The notes beneath the pieces were generated by a model, which saw only the letters and a program-made list of their open reading frames with translations, did not search any database and had not been told where the DNA came from. This document shows positions 1 through 6,580 of a stretch of 10,281 bases of DNA, piece by piece. Every line of letters begins with the position of its first letter. Within the stretch, counting starts at the first letter, position 1. Origin of the DNA: Syntrophomonas sp. UBA4911 (lineage in GTDB: Bacteria > Bacillota > Syntrophomonadia > Syntrophomonadales > Syntrophomonadaceae); the NCBI GenBank assembly GCA_002398105.1, contig DHCD01000031.1, positions 14,423 through 24,703 of the forward strand, written 5' to 3'. The position numbers were made by a program, and so were the translations under genes.

Positions 1-1682
1 TTGTAACTGTTTTCAATATAAAGACTGGCCTCTTTATCAATAGCATAGGCTATAGCATCGGAATAATTACGATCCTTGGATATATCCCGGCCCAGGAAAA
101 CTTCTTCACTTTTGTGGCCGAAGGTGATGGGGCCCAATTCCTCCGACATGCCATATTCGGTGATCATCTTGCGCACGATGCTGCTGGCCCTTTCCAGATC
201 GTTCTGGGCGCCGGTGCTGATATCATTGAGAACCAGGGCTTCGGCCACCCTTCCCCCCAGAAGGGTAGTTACTTCGTCCAGCAGATAGGAGCGGGTAATA
301 TAGTTGCGGTCTTCCTCCGGCAGCAGCAGGGTGTAGCCCCCGGCCCGCCCCCGGGGTATAATCGAAATTTTATGCAGTTTATCGGTATGGGGAAGGAAAT
401 AGCTGACTATGGCATGCCCGCCTTCATGATAGGCCACCAGCTTTTTCTCTTTTTCCGGCATAACCCGGGACTTTTTCTCCGGACCGGCTATAACCCTTTC
501 AATAGACTCTTCCATTTCCTCCATCCCTATGGTCTCATTTCCCCGCCGGGCAGTCAAAAGAGCAGCCTCATTGACCATATTGGCCAGATCCGCTCCGGTA
601 AAACCAGGCGTCCGTTTGGCCAAAACTTCCAGATTAACATTCTCGGCCATCGGTTTGCCTTGTATGTGTACCTTCAGGATGGCTTCCCGGCCCTTGACAT
701 CTGGCCGGTCAATCAATATATGACGATCAAATCGTCCCGGTCTTAACAGGGCCGGGTCGAGAATATCCGGACGGTTGGTGGAGGCCATCACAATGATGCC
801 TTCATTGGTGCTGAATCCATCCATTTCCACCAGCAGCTGGTTGAGGGTCTGTTCTCTTTCATCATGTCCGCCGCCCAGGCCGGCGCCGCGCTGCCGTCCC
901 ACCGCATCAATTTCGTCAATAAATACTATGCAGGGAGCGTTCTTTTTGGCCTGTTCAAACAAATCACGGACTCGGGCCGCGCCGACTCCAACAAACATCT
1001 CCACAAAGTCGGAGCCGCTGATGGAAAAGAAGGGAACTCCGGCCTCACCGGCGACTGCTTTCGCCATCAGGGTCTTGCCGGTGCCGGGCGCCCCGAAAAG
1101 CAGCACCCCTTTGGGTATTTTAGCCCCTATTTTAATAAATTTACCCGGACTTTTCAGGAATTCAACGACTTCCTCCATTTCCTCTTTGGCCTCTTCGGCC
1201 CCGGCTACATCCTTAAAGGTTACTTTAACCTCTTCCCCGCTCATCATGCGGGCTTTGCTTTTACTGAATTGCATGACCCGATTGCCGCCGCCCTGGGTCT
1301 GGTTCATGATAAATATCAGAAAAGCAATCAGGATAACTATAGGAAACAGGGTGGTAAGCAGTGACATCCACCAGGGGGTGGGCGGCACCGGAACCACATC
1401 ATAATCCACCTTTTTGTCGTTAAGCAGTTTGATTATATCGCTTTCCTTGGGTGCGGTAGCAGTATAAGACGTGTTATCACTGAGCTTTCCCCGGACGCGG
1501 TAGATATTATCATCTACCTCCAGCTCGGCCGTCTTTACCTGTCCCTGCTCGACTTTGCTATAAAATTGAGGATACTTGAGGTCAATAATTTTTTCATTGC
1601 GATTGGAGGTCATTTGTATTGCGAATAATGCCAATAATACTATCAGGACATAAATAGCAATGTTTTTTAGAGCTCTGTCCAA
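1..1682 (-). CDS. ftsH: FtsH, membrane-anchored ATP-dependent zinc metalloprotease (C-terminus beyond window)
   Basis: FtsH degrades misassembled membrane proteins and short-lived regulators at the cytoplasmic membrane as a hexamer. About 560 residues are visible. Two membrane segments lie at about residues 6-22 and 105-128, flanking an extracytoplasmic loop. The AAA+ domain follows: Walker A GAPGTGKT (197-204), pore loop FVGVG (from F230), Walker B with D256-E257, and the SRH arginines in RPGRFDR (R317, R320). The protease domain has HEGGH (419-423) and the third zinc ligand D495 in STGAQNDLERA. The usual length is about 600-650 aa, so roughly 40-90 residues are missing past base 1. The start is a TTG at 1682-1680, chosen because GGGGAGG lies 8 nt upstream; the first in-frame ATG would remove membrane segment 1. 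Walker A carries Ala where Pro is usual (GPPGTGKT), and the zinc motif is HEGGH rather than HEAGH; both are conservative. The gene lies downstream of tilS, has its own promoter, and has no hpt between. Confidence 0.97.
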   Translation of the reverse strand, partial: MDRALKNIAIYVLIVLLALFAIQMTSNRNEKIIDLKYPQFYSKVEQGQVKTAELEVDDNIYRVRGKLSDNTSYTATAPKESDIIKLLNDKKVDYDVVPVPPTPWWMSLLTTLFPIVILIAFLIFIMNQTQGGGNRVMQFSKSKARMMSGEEVKVTFKDVAGAEEAKEEMEEVVEFLKSPGKFIKIGAKIPKGVLLFGAPGTGKTLMAKAVAGEAGVPFFSISGSDFVEMFVGVGAARVRDLFEQAKKNAPCIVFIDEIDAVGRQRGAGLGGGHDEREQTLNQLLVEMDGFSTNEGIIVMASTNRPDILDPALLRPGRFDRHILIDRPDVKGREAILKVHIQGKPMAENVNLEVLAKRTPGFTGADLANMVNEAALLTARRGNETIGMEEMEESIERVIAGPEKKSRVMPEKEKKLVAYHEGGHAIVSYFLPHTDKLHKISIIPRGRAGGYTLLLPEEDRNYITRSYLLDEVTTLLGGRVAEALVLNDISTGAQNDLERASSIVRKMITEYGMSEELGPITFGHKSEEVFLGRDISKDRNYSDAIAYAIDKEASLYIENSY

Positions 1683-1690
1683 AAATATTT

Positions 1691-1697
1691 CCTCCCC
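1691..1697 (-). promoter_or_regulatory. ftsH ribosome binding site
   Basis: The minus-strand sequence GGGGAGG ends 8 nt before the TTG codon at 1682-1680. It decides the non-ATG start of ftsH. A CTCC four bases upstream could pair with the GGAG (1692-1704), a 4-bp stem that might partly mask it; this last point is speculation. Confidence 0.85.
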
Positions 1698-1720
1698 TTC
1701 GGAGTATTGAGAATGTGGTC

Positions 1721-1749
1721 ATTTTAACATACCTGGATATTCTTTTCAA
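1721..1749 (-). promoter_or_regulatory. Sigma-A-type promoter of ftsH
   Basis: On the minus strand TTGAAA (1749-1744) and TAAAAT (1726-1721) are separated by exactly 17 bp, with a TGT just before the -10 box (extended -10). This gives a leader of roughly 30 nt before the ftsH TTG start. Spacing, box quality and position all fit, so ftsH can be transcribed independently of tilS. Confidence 0.75.
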
Positions 1750-1861
1750 TTATATCGCCGCTTGAGTCTAAACACGATGGCATAATCACGAAAATATATC
1801 CGGCTGGATTTGTGCATTTTTCTCTGCATCTTGCAGCAGAGGCCATGTACCGGCAAGCTGT

Positions 1862-1893
1862 GATAAAAGCAGCTCACGTTATCTGCTTTTATC
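1862..1893 (-). repeat. 11-bp inverted repeat spanning the tilS stop codon
   Basis: GATAAAAGCAG (1862-1872) and CTGCTTTTATC (1883-1893) are perfect reverse complements around a 10-nt loop. The tilS TAA (1881-1879) lies in the loop. On either strand the structure has an A-run on one side and a short T-run on the other (AAAAGCAG...CTGCTTTT), so it could be a weak bidirectional terminator or an mRNA 3'-end structure. The G+C core is only four pairs. Confidence 0.6.
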
Positions 1894-3270
1894 CTTATTC
1901 TTATCCCCGAGCCAACTTTTTATTAGCAATACCCGGCTGGTGTCAGCATCGACAGCGGCAAGGCGGGATATCCTTAATCCCCAGATGCCATACACGGTGT
2001 CGGCCGTTGCCAGCAGAGGGATCTGATCCCGCTCTTCCCCAGGTATTTTAAGGTCAATGAAGAAATCCTTAATCTTTTTACGCCCCGGCATGCCCCAAGG
2101 ATAAAACCAATCTCCCGGTTGGCGGGAGCGCAAACAAAGCTCCCCTTCTATTTTATCGTAATCCAGATAAAAATCACCAGGTAGCGGGCAAAAGTCTTCC
2201 CGCGCCAGCAGACAGAACGCAAAGCTCTTGCCGATCTCCGGGATATAGAGCTGTCCGGGCGCCTTAACCCTATAGCTGAAACTGACCCGCTTGGGCGGCC
2301 GGGAGCTAAAAGTCAGCTGCCGGTATATTTTTTTTACATACAAGCCCTTTTTAAGGTGCAGGCTTTTGCTTGAGCCCGCTTTCGTCAGCAGGTTTCTGAT
2401 CAGCTCAATATCATTGAACTCCCAGCCCCTTTCCCCCTGCAAAGCAAAAAGGACTTTACGGATAATGCGGCGCTGGTAGGCGGGGTGCAACTGCCCCAGG
2501 CATTCACTATCTAAAGTGATTTCATGGGCAGGATTTGTTTTTAGCAATTCTTTTTCCAAGCAGCCAGTCTCCAACTCCATCGCTTCATTTTCCGCCGCCG
2601 CAATATCAGCCAACTGATTTAGGCTTTCCACTATACGGGGATTATAATCCTGCTTTAGTAAAGGCAAAAGTTGGTGGCGGATGCGGTTGCGCAGGTAGTC
2701 GGTACTGTAATTGCTCTGATCAATACAATACTCAATGGAGTTTATATCCAGATAATTTTCTATATCGCTGCGATTGAGGCACAACAGCGGTCTTATTATC
2801 ATGCCGTTTACCGGCCTGATGCCCCGCAGCCCTTTAATACCACTGCCCCGCACCAGATTAAGCAGCACCGTCTCCGCGTTATCATCCTGGTGATGGGCGG
2901 TGGCAATCCGGGAAGCTCCCAACTGGGCTGCCAGCCTGGCAAAATATCGGTAACGGCTTTCCCGTCCGGCCTCTTCCAGAGATTTTTTTTCCTGACTGGC
3001 CAGTCGCCCTATATCCAGCTGACAGGAGTAAAAGGCAAGGCCCCGGCCGGCACAATATTCACGTACAAAATTCTCCTCGGCGGCCGCTTCCGGGCGCAGG
3101 CCGTGGTTGAGGTGAGCCACGGCCAAGTCAAACTCCAGCCCCGACCTCAAGCTGGTCAGTATGTGCAGCAAAGCCATAGAATCAGGTCCCCCGGAAACGC
3201 CGACAACAACCAGCTCTCCGGGGTTAATCAGGCCGTGCTGCTTGATATATTTTTCTACTTTGGCCAGCAC
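1879..3270 (-). CDS. tilS: TilS, tRNA(Ile)-lysidine synthetase
   Basis: TilS attaches lysine to C34 of the CAU-anticodon isoleucine tRNA in the cytoplasm, using ATP, so that it reads AUA. The 463-aa product has the N-type ATP pyrophosphatase PP-loop SGGPDS (26-31), the family motif HHQDDNAET (126-134), an NHG motif near residue 55, and a TilS C-terminal domain with RSRQPGDWFYPWGM followed by RKKIKDFFIDLKIP. The length is normal for the long, three-domain form of Bacillota. The start is GTG at 3270-3268, supported by GGGGTG (3283-3278) 7 nt upstream. It lies in the usual neighbourhood between spoIIE and ftsH, but 427 bp separate it from spoIIE and that gap carries a 209-bp repeat element. No convincing promoter was found directly upstream, so it may depend on read-through or on a non-consensus promoter. 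Confidence 0.96.
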   Translation of the reverse strand: MLAKVEKYIKQHGLINPGELVVVGVSGGPDSMALLHILTSLRSGLEFDLAVAHLNHGLRPEAAAEENFVREYCAGRGLAFYSCQLDIGRLASQEKKSLEEAGRESRYRYFARLAAQLGASRIATAHHQDDNAETVLLNLVRGSGIKGLRGIRPVNGMIIRPLLCLNRSDIENYLDINSIEYCIDQSNYSTDYLRNRIRHQLLPLLKQDYNPRIVESLNQLADIAAAENEAMELETGCLEKELLKTNPAHEITLDSECLGQLHPAYQRRIIRKVLFALQGERGWEFNDIELIRNLLTKAGSSKSLHLKKGLYVKKIYRQLTFSSRPPKRVSFSYRVKAPGQLYIPEIGKSFAFCLLAREDFCPLPGDFYLDYDKIEGELCLRSRQPGDWFYPWGMPGRKKIKDFFIDLKIPGEERDQIPLLATADTVYGIWGLRISRLAAVDADTSRVLLIKSWLGDKNKDKSR

Positions 3271-3317
3271 CAGGATTCACCCCAATCAAATTCTATCCTA
3301 ATGCTACCCAACTTCTC

Positions 3318-3339
3318 CCCCGGGGTAAACCCCCCGGAG
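3318..3339 (-). other. G+C-rich stem-loop in the tilS leader
   Basis: On the minus strand CTCCGGGG (3339-3332) can pair with CCCCGGGG (3325-3318) across a 6-nt loop: eight pairs with one G-T wobble. No T-run follows on either strand, so it is not a standard terminator. It lies about 48 nt upstream of the tilS GTG codon and could influence read-through or translation. Function unknown. Confidence 0.4.
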
Positions 3340-3399
3340 GAAATATTAGCTAACCGCACATGTCCGAATGGTAGAAACCTTGATTAGTTACAACGTGGA

Positions 3400-3608
3400 G
3401 TTGGGATGCATAAATATTCCGTCGCCAAGACTCCACCTGGGCAGCACCAACTGCTTGTCTCGCGGCTGAAGGGGGACGTTCCAATTCGCGTCCATGCTCA
3501 GTGTCACTCTTGCCCCATCCGTGGGGCTCGCCCCCTTCAGCCGCTCGTCTTCGCAGGGTGATGCTCCAGGCTCCACCTGACGGCTCCTGCATATTTATGC
3601 ATCCCAAC
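3400..3608. mobile_element. MITE-like 209-bp element with perfect 18-bp terminal inverted repeats
   Basis: The ends are GTTGGGATGCATAAATAT (3400-3417) and its exact reverse complement (3591-3608). Inside, GCGGCTGAAGGGGG (3462-3475) is matched by its exact reverse complement at 3531-3544, and a tetraloop hairpin GCCCCA/TGGGGC (3512-3527) lies near the centre. The arms between outer and inner repeats (3418-3461 and 3545-3590) are of similar length and only partly complementary, so the whole element can be drawn as one long imperfect hairpin. Frames within it give only short, compositionally odd peptides, and no transposase is present. No clear target duplication was found, but both ends lie in small palindromes (CAAC-N5-GTTG at 3391-3403, CAAC-N3-GTTG at 3605-3615). 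A non-autonomous transposable element is the best reading; a structured non-coding RNA is the alternative. Sequence-family identity was not recognised. Confidence 0.65.
3431..3579 (+). repeat. Direct 9-bp repeat CTCCACCTG inside the element
   Basis: CTCCACCTG occurs at 3431-3439 and again, in the same orientation, at 3571-3579, once in each arm of the inverted-repeat element. Because the two arms are otherwise inverted, this direct copy interrupts the pairing. It may be chance or a trace of arm rearrangement. Confidence 0.35.
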
Positions 3609-3697
3609 AGAGTTGTTCTACTTTCAATCTGCGCCCTTAATTGCGAGTGTAACGAGCATCAGTTATCCTTGAAGAGGGTGTAATCTGTGGTTACTTA

Positions 3698-6163
3698 TTA
3701 ACTAAGTTCTATATACATGCAGATTACGGTCATATCATCATGGGGCTGGCCTTTACAAATGGATAAGGCTTTCTGGATTATCATTTCCGCCAATATTTGA
3801 GGGTCTTTTTCATCCACGTCAACCAGAAAATCCCTGATCCATAGCTCAGGAGAGGCGTCACGGGACGCTTCCAGCACCCCGTCGCTGATCATGATCACCA
3901 TGTCATGGGGATAGAGAGCTCTTTTTTCGCTTACCACATCCAGGCTATCTAAAATGCCGATGGGGATGGAGTTGGAGGTTACGACTCCTACTTTTTTCCC
4001 TCTTTTGATAAACGAGGGGGCACTGCCCACTTTGATGAAATCCAGCTCGCCGGTATACAGGTCAACCATCAGCATATCCAGGGTGGCAAAGTTTTCCGCC
4101 GCAGATCGGAGGATAAGGACGGAATTGATGGTCTTAAGGGCTGTTTCCCGGTCAAAGCCGGTACTAAGCAGATTCTCCAGCAGCCGCACCGCCGCCTGGC
4201 TCTCGCTGCAGGCTTTTTCCCCCACTCCCATACCGTCGCTTAGAGCCACCAGTTCTTTACCTTCTTTGAGGGTGGCAATAGTGAAGCTGTCGCCGCAGAC
4301 TTCTTCCTTGCCTACCTGGGCGGCGCCGCTGATCACCTGATAATTGAAGGCCCGGGTAAGGGTAAATTCGCAGTGGCCTTTGCCGGTAATTCTCGGGCAT
4401 TTTTTATCAGTGACTTCCATTTTGTCTCCCAGAAGGCCGGAGATAACCGGAGCCACCTGGATCTCACATTCGTTTCCGGTCGCACAAGCAGGCATTACGC
4501 TGTTGATATACAATTGCTGTTCCCCGCAGCGTACAGGGCTTAAATCCTTGAGGTTCAATCCCCGTTTTTTGCATTCTTTTTGCAGGCGCTCGCGCAGCTC
4601 AAAATCGACTACGGTTTTTACATCAATTTCCCGGGCCAGGTTCTTCATCACCCGGCTGATACCTTGCAGTTGCCGTGATACCAAACTGCGGGACTCCGTA
4701 AGTTTGCCTGACCAGTATTCGTTAATACGCAGGTTGTCAAAGAGATGGTTGATCGTCGCCAGCATTTCCCGTCCGTAAATACAACGGCGGCGGAAGCTCA
4801 CCGGGCATTGTTCATAACCGACCTCCCCGGCGCTCTCCGCAATACTGAATATATCAAGTATTTCCTGGGAGGTAGTATAGCAGTTTTTGACCCAGCATTC
4901 CTCATAACGGGAGCAATTGCTGCAGAAGTTGGCAGAGATTTCGTCATAGAGATAAGTGAGATAAGCTGATTCCCCCATATGGCGGTGGCCATGGCTTTCC
5001 TCGGCAAAAGTGCTGCTCAATTCATCAAATACCGTGGCCAGATGCTCAATGCGGTTGCGAGCCGTGTCTTTTACGCGAAAATCTATAAGGTTCAGGTCTT
5101 TTTCCCGGATACTGCTGATTGGCCCCAGGGTTTGCACCGGCAGTTTTTCTTTTAATGAAGCCGGTAACAGCAAGAACAGGATGCTTGCCACTCCCGTTTC
5201 CCACATCCCCAGAATAGTGGCCTGGGTTTCGGCAATGAATAAGGATAGAGCCAGGGTACCCAGCATATAGCCGATTATTACCCCCAAGCGGCCAAAGTTC
5301 CTGAACAGGCCGGCCAGCAGGCCGGATATGGCGTATATCCCCAGGCTCTGGGCAAAAATACTGGACGCTATTGAAGGTATAATACCTGCCATCACCCCTA
5401 CCATGGTGCCTCCTCCGCTTCCCCAGAGAAAGGCAGCTATGAGTATGCCCAAACGGCACAGGATAGCGGCAACACTCAGTCCTCCTATATTTACCTCATT
5501 AAGGCCCATTATGATTCCGATGCCTAAAATCATGGCCGCAGCAATATCCTCAAAGGAAAAGGTGGCCAAAGGTTTGCGTTGTTTAATAAAGTCAGCCGCC
5601 ACCAGAAATACGAAGGTCAACACCCCTGATATCAGAGCCTCGAATACGATCACCATCTCCTGATAGAAGGATATGGCACTGAAAAACATGAACAAAGTCT
5701 TGCTCACAAATATTACCGCAACGCTTAACAGCGGCAGTCCCCACCAGATCTTGTCGGCTGGTATTTTGATATAATTAATTACTCCCAGCAATACCAGGAG
5801 GGTAATCAGAGCAGAACCCAGGTCAAGGCCCTGCAACACGGTGAAAAGCCCTATCATGGCACAGACGGTCAAAAGCAGCGAGCGGCTTTTATCCCGGTAG
5901 CCGAAGGCAGCCAGACAGGCATAGACAAAAGGCAGAAGCTCCCCCAGCACAAAAGCCCGGGACATAAAGATTATTAAGATCGCGGGCAGGAGCTTGTCCA
6001 GAGTCCACAGGGAATTAAGATGATTGGTCACTGTGGTCAGGATAGTCTGCAGATCCAGGTTTAGTTTCTGATCAGGTTTTAAAACCCGGCGCCTGGTTTT
6101 TTTCCCCGGCCGTGACGTTTCGCTAATTCTCTGATAAGGATAGATTTGAAGTTTCTCCAGCAT
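3698..6163 (-). CDS. spoIIE: SpoIIE, stage II sporulation PP2C-type serine phosphatase
   Basis: SpoIIE dephosphorylates the anti-anti-sigma factor SpoIIAA at the sporulation septum, releasing sigma-F in the forespore, and also acts with FtsZ in polar division. The product has 821 aa, close to the 827 aa of the Bacillus subtilis protein. The basic N-terminal tail (residues 1-50) is followed by about ten hydrophobic segments (about 57-345), a central regulatory region with a cysteine cluster (NFCSNCSRYEECW and further Cys, about 415-465), and a C-terminal PP2C domain. The metal-binding acids are visible: D625 (CGDSF), D643 (LSDGMG), D761 (ISDG) and D809-D810 (HDDMT). D625 and D643 are 18 residues apart as in B. 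subtilis. The ATG start has a G-run (GGGGGG) 6 nt upstream. The gene is complete and shows that the host is, or descends from, a spore former. Confidence 0.97.
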   Translation of the reverse strand: MLEKLQIYPYQRISETSRPGKKTRRRVLKPDQKLNLDLQTILTTVTNHLNSLWTLDKLLPAILIIFMSRAFVLGELLPFVYACLAAFGYRDKSRSLLLTVCAMIGLFTVLQGLDLGSALITLLVLLGVINYIKIPADKIWWGLPLLSVAVIFVSKTLFMFFSAISFYQEMVIVFEALISGVLTFVFLVAADFIKQRKPLATFSFEDIAAAMILGIGIIMGLNEVNIGGLSVAAILCRLGILIAAFLWGSGGGTMVGVMAGIIPSIASSIFAQSLGIYAISGLLAGLFRNFGRLGVIIGYMLGTLALSLFIAETQATILGMWETGVASILFLLLPASLKEKLPVQTLGPISSIREKDLNLIDFRVKDTARNRIEHLATVFDELSSTFAEESHGHRHMGESAYLTYLYDEISANFCSNCSRYEECWVKNCYTTSQEILDIFSIAESAGEVGYEQCPVSFRRRCIYGREMLATINHLFDNLRINEYWSGKLTESRSLVSRQLQGISRVMKNLAREIDVKTVVDFELRERLQKECKKRGLNLKDLSPVRCGEQQLYINSVMPACATGNECEIQVAPVISGLLGDKMEVTDKKCPRITGKGHCEFTLTRAFNYQVISGAAQVGKEEVCGDSFTIATLKEGKELVALSDGMGVGEKACSESQAAVRLLENLLSTGFDRETALKTINSVLILRSAAENFATLDMLMVDLYTGELDFIKVGSAPSFIKRGKKVGVVTSNSIPIGILDSLDVVSEKRALYPHDMVIMISDGVLEASRDASPELWIRDFLVDVDEKDPQILAEMIIQKALSICKGQPHDDMTVICMYIELS

Positions 6164-6196
6164 CCTTATCCCCCCAATACAAAGTCTTGCCCATCA

Positions 6197-6230
6197 ATTA
6201 TAGCAATATCTTGTTGGTAAATTTTGTCAC
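6197..6230 (-). promoter_or_regulatory. Probable Spo0A-type sigma-A promoter of spoIIE (22-bp spacer)
   Basis: On the minus strand a perfect TATAAT (6202-6197) lies 33 nt before the spoIIE ATG. No -35 box exists at 16-18 bp, but GTGACA (6230-6225) lies 22 bp upstream. Overlong spacers of 21-22 bp are known for the B. subtilis spoIIE and spoIIG promoters, which need Spo0A~P. The opposite strand of the -35 region reads TTTTGTCAC (6222-6230), a partial match to the 0A box core (TTTGTCRAA). The spacing is seen; the Spo0A link is inference. Confidence 0.55.
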
Positions 6231-6244
6231 TAAGAGGGGGCGTC

Positions 6245-6270
6245 CCTTATTTTATTCCTACAAAATAAGG
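6245..6270. promoter_or_regulatory. A+T-rich 9-bp palindrome upstream of the spoIIE promoter
   Basis: CCTTATTTT (6245-6253) and AAAATAAGG (6262-6270) are perfect reverse complements with an 8-nt spacer, lying about 15 bp upstream of the -35-like box of spoIIE. Symmetry and position suggest an operator or an A+T-rich upstream element. It is too A+T-rich to be a good terminator. No regulator was recognised. Confidence 0.4.
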
Positions 6271-6431
6271 TTATTATTGTATAGGAGAGAACAGGAATGC
6301 TTTAAATTCAACAAGCAGTCTGCCACTGTTTATCAGCAACCACCGTCAGAATGAAGCTGGCTTACGGCTTTTTAAGCGTGATTTTGATCAGAGCAACCGG
6401 GATTTTCCTCATGACATACTTTGTTATCTCC

Positions 6432-6459
6432 AAAAAATAGGAGATCCATGCGGATCTCC
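6432..6459 (-). terminator. Rho-independent terminator of the formate/nitrite transporter transcript
   Basis: On the minus strand GGAGATCC (6459-6452), the loop GCAT and GGATCTCC (6447-6440) form a perfect 8-bp hairpin followed by TATTTTTT (6439-6432). On the plus strand the hairpin is not followed by T residues, so it terminates leftward transcription only. It ends the transcript from the transporter gene about 120 bp past its stop and insulates spoIIE. Confidence 0.85.
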
Positions 6460-6498
6460 GATATCACGACTGGGGCATTTATTTAGATAAGCTATGAA

Positions 6499-6568
6499 GT
6501 CAGGCCGATTTACCATTACAGGCTGACCATGAGATCTGCCTGCAGCTATCTTAAGGTTAGACTGCAGG
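6499..6568 (-). repeat. Two inverted repeats in the transporter 3' trailer
   Basis: CCTGCAG (6539-6545) pairs with CTGCAGG (6562-6568) around 16 nt. GTCAGGCC (6499-6506) pairs with GGCTGAC (6521-6527) with one bulged G. Neither is followed by a T-run. Together with the downstream terminator they make a structured 3' trailer of about 150 nt after the transporter stop codon. Confidence 0.4.
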
Positions 6569-6580
6569 TAGGGTCAAAAA

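Larger units (their letters stand above)
3271..3697. other. spoIIE-tilS intergenic region holding a repeat element
   Basis: This 427-bp stretch has no convincing gene. It contains, on the minus strand, the tilS ribosome binding site, a G+C-rich stem-loop (3318-3339), about 60 bp of plain sequence, the 209-bp inverted-repeat element (3400-3608), and about 89 bp of ordinary sequence up to the spoIIE stop. spoIIE ends with two adjacent in-frame TAA codons (3700-3695). No T-tract terminator was found after spoIIE. Confidence 0.6.
6164..6580. other. Intergenic region between focA-type gene and spoIIE
   Basis: This 417-bp stretch holds no convincing gene. Reading from the spoIIE side it contains the spoIIE ribosome binding site, a long-spacer promoter (6197-6230), an A+T-rich palindrome (6245-6270), about 160 bp with no recognised signal, then the terminator (6432-6459) and two inverted repeats that form the 3' trailer of the transporter gene. 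Both neighbouring genes are on the minus strand. Confidence 0.55.

Noticed and set aside
114..746. 210-aa plus-strand frame and a 209-aa frame at 775-1404
   Set aside because: Both are antisense shadows of ftsH, whose Walker, SRH and zinc motifs all lie on the minus strand here.
1750..1775. Second TATAAT-like box upstream of ftsH
   Set aside because: A perfect -10 hexamer occurs on the minus strand, but no acceptable -35 box lies at 16-18 bp; the TTGAAA/TAAAAT pair nearer the gene is much better.
2671..3387. 238-aa plus-strand open frame opposite tilS
   Set aside because: It is antisense to a well-supported tilS gene with all catalytic motifs, shows no family features and has no suitable start signal.
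3350..3607. Open frames of 85 and 62 aa on the minus strand across the repeat element
   Set aside because: They run through the inverted repeats, have no recognisable domain, and their composition reflects the palindromes; no good ribosome binding site supports them.
6355..6378. Possible plus-strand terminator with a T-run (GGCTTACGGCTTTTT)
   Set aside because: The potential stem is only three to four pairs, and no plus-strand gene lies upstream to be terminated.
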